Source of the DNA: a virus
DNA: 22,120 bases
Reading direction: 5' to 3' (one strand)
Virus record (IMG/VR): IMGVR_UViG_3300017763_000230
Location: 1 to 22,120 of that record
The notes under the pieces were generated by a model, which did no database searches, was not told the DNA's origin, and saw only the letters and a program-made list of their open reading frames with translations. The position numbers were made by a program, and so were the translations under genes. Below are positions 1 through 6,371 of this stretch, one piece after another. Each line of letters starts with the position of its first letter. The first letter of the stretch is position 1.

Positions 1-140
1 AAGTAAGGATATAATGAAGATCATACGCATAACTGGCGAACAAGTTGAACTAGCAATGGCTGCCTAAGAGGTACCCTAGCTAAACGGCATTTAACAGGGC
101 AAGTCGTATAAGCCCGGTGGTGGTGGATCCCTTTAGGGGT
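1..140 (+). ncRNA. ssrA: tmRNA (ssrA), partial: tag-coding and downstream part, possibly permuted two-piece form
   Basis: Transfer-messenger RNA rescues stalled ribosomes and adds a proteolysis tag. Seen: this stretch is clearly richer in G+C than the genes around it and uses codons (CGC, GGC, CTA, GCC) that the phage genes avoid. From GGC at 35-37 it reads G-E-Q-V-E-L-A-M-A-A and stops at TAA 65-67. Known Bacteroidota tags begin GE and end ALAA or AMAA. The bases before the resume codon are U30-A31-A32, placing an A at -4 as in E. coli tmRNA. After the stop, 73-76 plus 80-84 can pair with 132-140 (nine pairs, a 3-base bulge), enclosing a GGGC/GCCC hairpin at 97-115. Odd: no GGTTCGAATCC-like T arm and no CCA end follow before the next promoter and gene, unlike one-piece tmRNA. 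A permuted gene, with the acceptor piece upstream, would explain this. The 5' part lies outside the window. The alternative is the end of an ordinary ORF (in-frame ATG at 14). Confidence 0.68.
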
Positions 141-142
141 AA

Positions 143-178
143 TTTGGATTTTTTATATATTAGTATTATATTTATACT
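143..178 (+). promoter_or_regulatory. Promoter-like element before the 140 aa gene
   Basis: TTTG (143-146, within TTTGGATT) is followed after 20 bases by TATATTTA (167-174), which continues as TATTTATACT (169-178). This fits the Bacteroidota -33/-7 form TTTG-N20-TAnnTTTG except for the final G. Exactly the same two elements and spacing occur at 19713-19744. The predicted transcription start would fall about at the ATG at 181, giving a leaderless or very short-leader mRNA. Function is inferred from position and recurrence. Confidence 0.45.
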
Positions 179-180
179 AT

Positions 181-603
181 ATGATAAATCTAGACAATAT
201 TTTTCACTTATTTAGCCCTAATGATGATTTAGAGGGAATTGATAATGGTAAAGTACATATTGATTTTAAAAATACACCTATCTACTGGGTTGGGATGTAT
301 AAAAAATTAATATTAAATCATATAAATTTTAATAAAAAAATAATGAAATTTTTTCAAAAATCTAATAAAGATTTAGATTTAAATGATGTTAAAGAAGCTG
401 GGGAGTTTGTTACATATAATAAAGCATGGTCTTATATAAAAAAAATTGATTTAAATAATAAAGATCATAAAAAGGGAATAAACACTTATGCAGATGAATA
501 TTTAGATACTTCATTAAAATTAGGAATTAATTTTTTTATAGAAACCGAAGAATATGAAAAATGTGCACATCTTCAAAAAATTCTAAATTATCTTTCAGAA
601 TAA
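181..603 (+). CDS. Small conserved-type phage protein with UVR-like C-terminal helix (140 aa)
   Basis: I do not recognise a specific family for the whole protein. It is 140 aa, soluble, rich in Lys, Asn and Asp, with no signal peptide or membrane segment. The last ~25 residues (about 114-138, ending E-E-Y-E-K-C-A-H-L-Q-K-I-L) resemble the UVR helix found in UvrB/UvrC and in many small phage proteins, where an acidic E-x-Y-E is followed by Cys-Ala and a Leu-rich helix; this suggests a protein-protein contact role. The start at 181 directly follows a promoter-like box, with no room for a ribosome-binding site; no earlier in-frame start exists. It stands between the tmRNA and a short gene cluster. 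A function cannot be assigned. Confidence 0.75.
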   Translation: MINLDNIFHLFSPNDDLEGIDNGKVHIDFKNTPIYWVGMYKKLILNHINFNKKIMKFFQKSNKDLDLNDVKEAGEFVTYNKAWSYIKKIDLNNKDHKKGINTYADEYLDTSLKLGINFFIETEEYEKCAHLQKILNYLSE

Positions 604-635
604 CTTGGATTCCTCAAATATTTTATATATCTTGG
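604..635 (+). promoter_or_regulatory. Bacteroidota-type promoter candidate in the 604-727 gap
   Basis: CTTG (604-607, within CTTGGATT) is followed after exactly 20 bases by TATCTTGG (628-635), matching five of six fixed positions of TAnnTTTG. The spacing is identical to the elements at 143-174 and 19713-19744, and the -33 side shares TTGGATT with both. The predicted start near 642 would give a leader of roughly 85 bases for the 60 aa gene at 728. Unlike the others it lacks the TATTTATA box, so it may be an earlier-class promoter. Confidence 0.4.
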
Positions 636-727
636 ATATAAATTAATATTAGGTATTAAGGTACATATGTTAATATAAAGGATAAATAATAAAGAGATTA
701 AATATAGAATATAATAAATAAACAATT

Positions 728-910
728 ATGAGAAATAAAAACACATGCATAAGGTTGGTGGAAAAACTAGATGGAGATTTTAAAACATTATTATTCATTT
801 TAAGTAGACCTAATGCCGATATAAAAGATTTTAGGGATGTAATTAAAAGATTACAAGACACTTCATCAAATTTAATGAGATTTATTGAACGTGAAGAGGA
901 AACACTATAA
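728..910 (+). CDS. Small hypothetical protein (60 aa)
   Basis: A 60-residue, mostly helical, charged protein beginning M-R-N-K-N-T and ending E-R-E-E-E-T-L. It contains a central hydrophobic stretch (F-K-T-L-L-F-I-L-S-R-P, residues ~18-28) too short and too punctuated for a membrane anchor, followed by an amphipathic acidic/basic helix. I do not recognise a function. It is probably real because it fits the strand and spacing of its neighbours, its start follows an A/T-rich leader, and the HD-domain gene begins 16 bases after its stop. An opposite-strand ORF overlaps it but has no context. It is likely co-transcribed with the genes at 927 and 1696. Confidence 0.6.
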   Translation: MRNKNTCIRLVEKLDGDFKTLLFILSRPNADIKDFRDVIKRLQDTSSNLMRFIEREEETL

Positions 911-926
911 TTAAAAATAAAAGGTT

Positions 927-1694
927 ATGAAATTAACAGCAGAAAAAATACAGTCTAATTGGGAAGAATTTCATTCTAATATAAAAAAATATATTAAGGG
1001 TGATAGACAAACACAATTATTAGCGTTTTATACTAAATTCCAAGAACGTTTAATATTAATGCCAGCAGCACATAAAAAAGAATATCATAATGCTTTTCCA
1101 GGAGGATATATAGACCATGTTAATAGAGTAGTTAGATGTGCTCTTAAACAATATGAATTATGGAAAGAAGAAGGAGCAGATATTAATACTTTTACAATTG
1201 AAGAATTAGTATTTTCTGCTATTAATCATGATTTAGGTAAAATGGGTGATGCAGACCATGAAGCATATATTCCTCAAACTGATAAATGGAGAAAAGATAA
1301 ATTAGGAGAGGATTATATGTTTAATAAAAAATTAGCATTTTCTGCAGTTCCTGATAGATCATTATTTCTTCTCCAACAACATGATATTAAGTATACTTTT
1401 AATGAGATGGTAGCTATCCAAACTCATGATGGATTATACGACTCAGCTAATGATAAATATTTAAAAGGTTATATGCCAGAACAAAAACCAAGAACATCTT
1501 TACCTTTTATATTACATCAAGCAGATATGATGGCAGCTAGAATTGAATTTGAGATAGAGTGGTTACCTAAATTTGAAAATCCCACACCTGTAAAAACTAA
1601 TAATTTCTCAATAAATTCTAATAAAACAACTAAATCTAAAGCCTTAGGTAATCTATCAAGCCCAGGATTAAAAAATATGTTAGATAATTTATAA
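927..1694 (+). CDS. HD-domain metal-dependent phosphohydrolase
   Basis: The 255 aa protein belongs to the HD superfamily, whose members hydrolyse phosphate esters or phosphodiesters using metal ions held by His and Asp. The metal ligands are visible in order: H64 (in G-G-Y-I-D-H), H101-D102 (in N-H-D-L-G-K-M-G-D), further candidates H152 and H167-D168 (T-H-D-G), and D200 (in H-Q-A-D-M-M). All four canonical ligands are present, so it should be active. The C-terminal ~35 residues are Asn/Ser/Lys-rich and probably flexible. Similar proteins occur in T4-like marine phages. The substrate is unknown: nucleotides, (p)ppGpp-like signals or RNA ends are all possible. The start at 927 is the only one here with a purine-rich AAAGG close by. 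The next ATG begins one base after its stop, suggesting an operon with the membrane protein. Confidence 0.88.
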   Translation: MKLTAEKIQSNWEEFHSNIKKYIKGDRQTQLLAFYTKFQERLILMPAAHKKEYHNAFPGGYIDHVNRVVRCALKQYELWKEEGADINTFTIEELVFSAINHDLGKMGDADHEAYIPQTDKWRKDKLGEDYMFNKKLAFSAVPDRSLFLLQQHDIKYTFNEMVAIQTHDGLYDSANDKYLKGYMPEQKPRTSLPFILHQADMMAARIEFEIEWLPKFENPTPVKTNNFSINSNKTTKSKALGNLSSPGLKNMLDNL

Positions 1695-1695
1695 T

Positions 1696-1974
1696 ATGGA
1701 AACAATAATAATATCAATTCTTTCAGCATTAGTAATAGTATTAGGATTTGCAGTTTTTAATTTAATGCAAAAGAATGAACAACAAGAAGACATTTTAGTT
1801 GAATACATGAAATATTTAAATAAGATTTCTAAAGCAATAGAAGTATCAGATGTAAGATTAAAAAAATTAGACGCTCAGGGGAGATTTAAGAGTGATGATG
1901 AAATAGGTTTTTTCTTTAAAACAGTTATGACAATACAGGATTTATTAAATGGATTTAAAATTAAAGATTTATAA
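1696..1974 (+). CDS. Small single-pass membrane protein (92 aa)
   Basis: Residues ~3-23 (T-I-I-I-S-I-L-S-A-L-V-I-V-L-G-F-A-V-F) form one transmembrane helix at the N-terminus, followed by Lys/Asn/Gln residues, so most of the protein is predicted to face the cytoplasm. The rest is a charged helical region, with D-D-E-I-G-F-F-F-K-T-V and I-Q-D-L-L-N-G-F near the C-terminus, a pattern I associate with small proteins of unknown role in marine T4-like phages. There is no cleavage site typical of a signal peptide. It starts one base after the HD-domain gene and lies 10 bases before the sigma factor gene, so it is likely in the same transcript. Function unknown. Confidence 0.72.
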   Translation: METIIISILSALVIVLGFAVFNLMQKNEQQEDILVEYMKYLNKISKAIEVSDVRLKKLDAQGRFKSDDEIGFFFKTVMTIQDLLNGFKIKDL

Positions 1975-1984
1975 CCTATGACAC

Positions 1985-2794
1985 ATGGATAATATAATAA
2001 GAGAAGCTAAGAAAAAAAGACAGAAAAGAAATTATTTTACTCAAGAAACAGAAGATGCTATTGTTGCTTATAATACAAGTAAAGATTCATTATTTAAAAG
2101 TAATATATACTCCAGAGAAATACATTATCCCTTTTATAAGTTAACTGAAAATATAATACACACTTTTAAGTTTTATTATACAGATGGGGTTGAAAATTTA
2201 GAAGATTTACAACATGAGATTATGGTATTTCTTTTAGATAAAATTCATTTGTTTGATCCTAGTAAAGGAGCAAAAGCTTATTCATATTTTGGTACTATTG
2301 TAAAAAGATGGTTAATAGTATATAACCAAAAAAATTATAAGAAAAAAATAGAATCTATTGATATAGGAGATATATCTAAACATCAAAATTTGGATATTGG
2401 AGAAAATTCCTTTTTTATATTAAATACTAAATTAGAACAATCATCACAAAAATTTGTAGAGTTAGATAATAATTTTGGAGATGAGTTATTTAATAAAGGA
2501 TATAAAGAAGGGGATAGATTATCTATTTTTGTTGATTTATATGTAAAACATATGACTACAAATATTTTTGACTATTTTCCTAAGGAATATGATGCTCAAA
2601 TAGCTGATTGTATTTTAGAATTATTTAGAAAAAGAGATGCTATAGATGTTTTTAATAAAAAAGCACTTTATATCTATATAAGAGAAATGATCGATGTAAA
2701 AACTCCTAAAATAACTAAAATAGCTAATAAACTATACAAAGTATTCAAAGAAAAATATATTATATTTTCAGAAAGTGGTTATTTTTCATCTTAA
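1985..2794 (+). CDS. 55: T4 gp55-like sigma factor for late transcription
   Basis: Phage sigma factors of the gp55 family bind host RNA polymerase and direct it to late promoters, switching on virion genes. The 269 aa product has a compact sigma region 2 at about residues 45-120: L-E-D-L-Q-H-E-I-M-V-F-L-L-D-K, then F-D-P-S-K-G-A-K-A-Y-S-Y-F-G-T-I and K-R-W-L-I, the core-binding/-10 recognition helices characteristic of this family. T4 gp55 is shorter (185 aa). The first ~20 residues are very basic. In T4 the gp55 C-terminus carries a hydrophobic clamp-binding motif; here the tail ends S-E-S-G-Y-F-S-S, which has an aromatic pair but is not an obvious match. An ATG at 1978 is rejected because it stops after four codons. 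The gene sits directly before the first late box and the tail genes, consistent with its role. Confidence 0.88.
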   Translation: MDNIIREAKKKRQKRNYFTQETEDAIVAYNTSKDSLFKSNIYSREIHYPFYKLTENIIHTFKFYYTDGVENLEDLQHEIMVFLLDKIHLFDPSKGAKAYSYFGTIVKRWLIVYNQKNYKKKIESIDIGDISKHQNLDIGENSFFILNTKLEQSSQKFVELDNNFGDELFNKGYKEGDRLSIFVDLYVKHMTTNIFDYFPKEYDAQIADCILELFRKRDAIDVFNKKALYIYIREMIDVKTPKITKIANKLYKVFKEKYIIFSESGYFSS

Positions 2795-2808
2795 AAGCTA
2801 AAATTTTT

Positions 2809-2820
2809 TATATTTATAAT
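2809..2820 (+). promoter_or_regulatory. Late promoter box candidate before the first tail block
   Basis: TATATTTATAAT lies 8 bases before the ATG at 2829. The ten-base core TATTTATAAT recurs exactly upstream of the genes at 6372 and 19765. It contains the exact reverse complement of the T4 late box TATAAATA. At the position where the other copies have TTTG (here 2785-2788) the sequence is TTCA, so only the -10-type element is convincing. It is the first such box after the sigma factor gene. Confidence 0.45.
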
Positions 2821-2828
2821 CAAAAATT

Positions 2829-3182
2829 ATGGGACAACTAGATTCAATAGTATTTGGTAATAAAAAATTCTCAGATATTCTACATGAGATATATGAAAAT
2901 CAAACCACTAAAAAACAACAAATTACATCTTTAATAAGTGAGTTAAAACCTTTAATACAAGAAATAGGTGATGCTACCTTAATAGTACCTTTAATAAAAG
3001 AATATTTAGAAATTGGTGTAAAAAATGATGAACAATTAATAAAAATGGCTACTATAATTCAAAGAGCAGTTAATAACACTAATGATGAAGGTGAATTTGG
3101 TATATCAGAAGAAGAAAAAGCTGAATTATTAGCAGAAATGGATAAATTAGAAAGAATTAATAAAGAAAATAAAAATGGCTAG
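2829..3182 (+). CDS. Hypothetical late protein preceding the spike gene (117 aa)
   Basis: A 117 aa, helix-rich protein with no membrane segment. Residues ~30-75 (S-L-I-S-E-L-K-P-L-I ... L-I-V-P-L-I-K-E-Y-L-E-I-G) look like two or three packed amphipathic helices, and the C-terminus is strongly acidic (S-E-E-E-K-A-E-L-L-A-E-M-D-K-L-E). I do not recognise a named family. It is the first gene after a late-type box and its last 8 bases overlap the start of the gp5-like gene, so the two are likely translated together. A chaperone or assembly partner of the spike is a reasonable guess only. Confidence 0.7.
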   Translation: MGQLDSIVFGNKKFSDILHEIYENQTTKKQQITSLISELKPLIQEIGDATLIVPLIKEYLEIGVKNDEQLIKMATIIQRAVNNTNDEGEFGISEEEKAELLAEMDKLERINKENKNG

Positions 3183-4419
3183 AACACCTACGGGGTTAAA
3201 TTCTTTAAAACCTTTAAATTTACAATCTTCAAAAGGACCAGAAATAATACCTGTAAGAGTTAAATTTGTTTCTTTAAATGGAAAAGATTATCCTATTAAT
3301 TGGAAAGAATATGGAGAATATAGTAGTATAGGTGGTATTTTATTTGAAGAACTATCTAACCCATCAGGAAAGTCTTTATCTACTTTAAGCTTTGCTAGTC
3401 CCCTATATTCTAATATAACATTTTTACCCTTAGTAAATGAAATAGTTTATATAATTTCACTACCTAATGCTACTACCCAAACAAATCCATCTACTGGCAA
3501 AGCATATTATTATTTTCAAAGTATTAATATATGGAATAGCATACATCATAATGCTTCTCCAAATTCCCTTGCTACTAAACCCACCCAAGGTCAAAATTAT
3601 GCTAAAACTGAAGCTGGAGTAGAAGTATCATCTGATACTAATATAGAAGATATTAATTTTGGTTTTACTTTTAAAGAAAGAACAGGAATAAGAAATTTAC
3701 AACCTTTTGAAGGAGATGTTTTAATAGAAGGGAGATGGGGTAATACTATAAGATTTGGGAGTACAGTAAATAATTCAACACCTTTTAATCCTTGGTCAGA
3801 TAGTGGAGTAAATGGAGAACCTATTATTATTCTAAAAAATGGACAAACCCAAACACAGGATGATTCTTGGATCCCACAAGTAGAAAATATAAATACAGAT
3901 AAATCTTCATTATATTTAACATCAAATCAACAAATACCTATAGGTGCAGCAAGTACTGATTATAGTTCCTACACACCCGCTTTTGGTGAAATTCCTAGCT
4001 CCCCTAGCTCATATAATGGTTCTCAAGTTATTGTTAATTCAGGTCGTTTATTATTTAATTCTAAAAATGATCATATTTTACTTAGTTCTGCAAGAACAAT
4101 ATCTTTTGGAGCTCAAAAAGGTTTTAATTTTGATACTCCATCTAACTTTGTTGTTAAAGTTGGAACTAAAATAATGTTAGGAGATAAAGAAGAAAGTACT
4201 ACTGAACCTTTAATATTGGGAGATAAATTTTTAGATGATTTTCAAAAATTATTAAATAACGTTGTTTCATTAACGTCAGCTTTAGGAACAGTTGGTACAC
4301 CAGTTCCATATCAACCTAATATAGCAGTTGCACAATCAGCAACTAAAGTAGGATTACAAGCTCAAACTATGTTAACCTCAATTGAAAGTTATAAATCAAA
4401 AACAACAAGAACTTTATAA
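3175..4419 (+). CDS. 5: Baseplate central spike/hub protein, gp5-like, without lysozyme domain
   Basis: In T4, gp5 forms the membrane-piercing spike at the centre of the baseplate. This 414 aa protein has an N-terminal beta-rich part (residues ~25-95) followed by a region with the family-like signature D-V-L-I-E-G-R-W-G-N-T-I-R-F-G-S-T (~181-197), N-P-W-S-D (~205-209), P-I-I-I-L-K-N-G-Q (~216-224) and S-S-L-Y-L-T-S (~244-250), an OB-fold-type pattern of phage spike proteins. The C-terminal third has short beta repeats (I-L-L-S-S-A-R-T-I-S-F-G-A) and then helices ending at T-R-T-L. T4 gp5 is 575 aa with an internal lysozyme domain; I see neither the space nor the motifs for one. The start ATG lies inside the previous gene, and the stop overlaps the next ATG as TAATG. 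The exact orthology to gp5 is less sure than the baseplate role. Confidence 0.72.
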   Translation: MARTPTGLNSLKPLNLQSSKGPEIIPVRVKFVSLNGKDYPINWKEYGEYSSIGGILFEELSNPSGKSLSTLSFASPLYSNITFLPLVNEIVYIISLPNATTQTNPSTGKAYYYFQSINIWNSIHHNASPNSLATKPTQGQNYAKTEAGVEVSSDTNIEDINFGFTFKERTGIRNLQPFEGDVLIEGRWGNTIRFGSTVNNSTPFNPWSDSGVNGEPIIILKNGQTQTQDDSWIPQVENINTDKSSLYLTSNQQIPIGAASTDYSSYTPAFGEIPSSPSSYNGSQVIVNSGRLLFNSKNDHILLSSARTISFGAQKGFNFDTPSNFVVKVGTKIMLGDKEESTTEPLILGDKFLDDFQKLLNNVVSLTSALGTVGTPVPYQPNIAVAQSATKVGLQAQTMLTSIESYKSKTTRTL

Positions 4420-6326
4420 TGGCTTTAGCAGATTTTATATCAAAAATTGTAACTAGTATAACTAGAGCAACATTTCAGTTTAACAAATCCCTAGATGTAT
4501 TAATTGATAAATTTAAAGAAGGTTGCCCAACAACTGATGAATTAAAAAAATTAATAATTCAAAAAAATGAAATTAATGGTGCTTTAGAACAAATAGAACA
4601 AAAAATAGCTACTTTAAATAAAGTAGCAAAAGGTTCTGAAATAGCAGCTGAAGCTTTAAATACTGGAAAAACTATAATAAAGCAAATCCCAGCACCCTCA
4701 TCTGTTCCTCCTGGTGTAGGTTTACCTTTAAATGTATTTAATAATTTTTCTGATGCTTTAGATAATTTAGGGACTTTAATAGATAAAGAAAAAGCATCCT
4801 TAGATTCAATTCCTGAAGCTTTAGATATAATTAAAAAAGATGTTGGAGAAGTAATTACTAAATTAAATGAATTTGATGTTGTTTTAAATGATTGTATAGA
4901 AAAAGACCCTAATATTACAGCTGAAGATTTAGAGGCAACAACTGAAAATTTTGTAGGAGTATTAACTAACGAAGCATTAGAAGAAATACTAACAACTCCC
5001 CCAGGATTATTATATGGAGATTATTATTTAAGATTAAATTTTTTATCTACAGATTTTTCATTTGATAAAAAACAAATAATAGCACAAAATAAAGAATCTG
5101 TTATAGATGGAGAATTTTATAATGAAAATGCACTTGTAGAAACATTATTAGGAGATGAATCTTTTTCTTCATCAAATTTAGTTTTAGTTAATGAGATGAA
5201 ATGGTTAATTGATACTAAAGATTTAATATTCCCACCCCCAGAACCAGCAGAAGATCCTTTAAAAGCTATATTTAAAGAAGGACAAATTGTTATATTAATG
5301 TCTATTTATGGTGCTAGTAGAGAAGAAGCTGAAGAATTATATGAATTAGCTTGGGAATTATCACAAGATCAAGGACCTAATAAAGGTTATTATCCTACAT
5401 TAGTTCAGGAAGCATTTGATAATTCAAGAACTGTTTTAGAACAAGCTGTAGCTAATGAAGGATATGAATGGCAACAGGGTGATAGAGTATTAGATTCTAC
5501 TATTAAAAAATTATTTTTAGCAGATTATGCTAAAACTGTAAGTGAAGAACTATTAAATGGGGCTATATCACAAATAAGAGCACAAGCTCGATCTTTATTA
5601 AATGCCGCAGATAATATAGGAAAAAGTTATAATTCAAGTGAAAAAAGATGGCAAAATGACGGAGATTTTGCTAACAATTCAAATAATAAATTATACCCAT
5701 ATTCAGAAAGATTAGCAGCAACAGCTGAAAATTTATTTAATGATAATACTATAGGAAGTGAATTTATAAGTTTAAGACCAGAAATGGCTAAAAGAAAACC
5801 TCTTATGCAAGCTATTTTTGAAGTAGCAAATTATTTATTTTTATCAGATAGACCTTATAGTTTTAATGATCCTTTAAAAGAATATTTTAATTCTAAGGGA
5901 ATAGGTTATAATCAACCTATTATTAATGGAATTTATATAAATGGAACATCTACAGAATTAATATCATCTGCTGAATTGGAAGCTATTTATGATGCTGAAA
6001 TTGATATTGTTGAAACTGTAAATTTAAGACCTGATAATTTACTCCCACCTGATTTTAATACTGCTGAAGATGGTTTAACATTTGAACAAAGAAAAGCATA
6101 TGCAAAAACTAAAGTTTTTCTAAAACTTTTAAATACGCTAGGGATAGTATGGTATAATGGAAACGCCCAAATAGCTTCTGAATTACCATTTTGGTATCCT
6201 AGTGGGGGTAATCCAAATTCAAGTACTTATTTTGATTTAAAAGATGCAAATAGAGGTTTAACAATAGCTGATAAGTGGTATTTTGAATTTGGTAGAAATA
6301 GTTTACCTATACCTACTGGATTATAA
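4419..6326 (+). CDS. Large helical virion-associated protein next to the spike (635 aa)
   Basis: I do not recognise a named family. Residues ~20-90 and ~112-165 are long amphipathic helices likely to form coiled coils, separated by a Pro-rich linker (I-P-A-P-S-S-V-P-P-G-V-G-L-P, ~90-103). The middle is acidic and Glu/Leu-rich. The C-terminal ~100 residues are richer in Trp, Tyr and Gly (W-Y-N-G-N-A-Q, P-F-W-Y-P-S-G-G-N-P), suggesting a compact globular end. There is no signal peptide. It overlaps the gp5-like gene by one base (TAATG) and ends the first late block, so a role in the baseplate hub or in coupling spike and tube is likely (inference from context). T4 hub proteins such as gp26-gp29 occupy comparable contexts, but no sequence link is visible. 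Confidence 0.78.
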   Translation: MALADFISKIVTSITRATFQFNKSLDVLIDKFKEGCPTTDELKKLIIQKNEINGALEQIEQKIATLNKVAKGSEIAAEALNTGKTIIKQIPAPSSVPPGVGLPLNVFNNFSDALDNLGTLIDKEKASLDSIPEALDIIKKDVGEVITKLNEFDVVLNDCIEKDPNITAEDLEATTENFVGVLTNEALEEILTTPPGLLYGDYYLRLNFLSTDFSFDKKQIIAQNKESVIDGEFYNENALVETLLGDESFSSSNLVLVNEMKWLIDTKDLIFPPPEPAEDPLKAIFKEGQIVILMSIYGASREEAEELYELAWELSQDQGPNKGYYPTLVQEAFDNSRTVLEQAVANEGYEWQQGDRVLDSTIKKLFLADYAKTVSEELLNGAISQIRAQARSLLNAADNIGKSYNSSEKRWQNDGDFANNSNNKLYPYSERLAATAENLFNDNTIGSEFISLRPEMAKRKPLMQAIFEVANYLFLSDRPYSFNDPLKEYFNSKGIGYNQPIINGIYINGTSTELISSAELEAIYDAEIDIVETVNLRPDNLLPPDFNTAEDGLTFEQRKAYAKTKVFLKLLNTLGIVWYNGNAQIASELPFWYPSGGNPNSSTYFDLKDANRGLTIADKWYFEFGRNSLPIPTGL

Positions 6327-6361
6327 TTGATATAAAAACATAAATTATTAATATTTATAAT
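6326..6361 (+). promoter_or_regulatory. Late promoter candidate before the baseplate wedge block
   Basis: ATTG (6326-6329) is followed after 20 bases by AATATTTA (6350-6357), continuing as TATTTATAAT (6352-6361), 10 bases before the ATG at 6372. The box is identical to those at 2811 and 19739 and the -33-like TTG is at the same distance as in the 143 and 19713 copies. It lies in the 45-base gap between two structural genes, starting within the stop codon of the upstream one. Confidence 0.48.
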
Positions 6362-6371
6362 AAAACTAACA

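Noticed and set aside
116-140. Possible tRNA T arm (GGTGGATCCC) completing a one-piece tmRNA
   Set aside because: It lacks the TTCGA loop and no acceptor strand or CCA follows; the bases fit better in the helix with 73-84.
73-154. Rho-independent terminator after the tmRNA
   Set aside because: The best helix ends at 140, eight bases before the T-run, so a classical terminator is not supported, though weak termination is possible.
670-861. Opposite-strand ORF of 63 codons with a hydrophobic C-terminal stretch
   Set aside because: It overlaps the better-placed + strand 60 aa gene, and no other gene here is on the - strand; the hydrophobicity comes from AT-rich DNA.
1517-1729. Opposite-strand ORF of 70 codons
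   Set aside because: It lies across the end of the HD-domain gene and the start of the next gene, with no independent support.
3944-4174. Second-frame + strand ORF of 76 codons
   Set aside because: It lies entirely within the gp5-like gene, and its Leu/Ile-rich product is typical of an out-of-frame reading.
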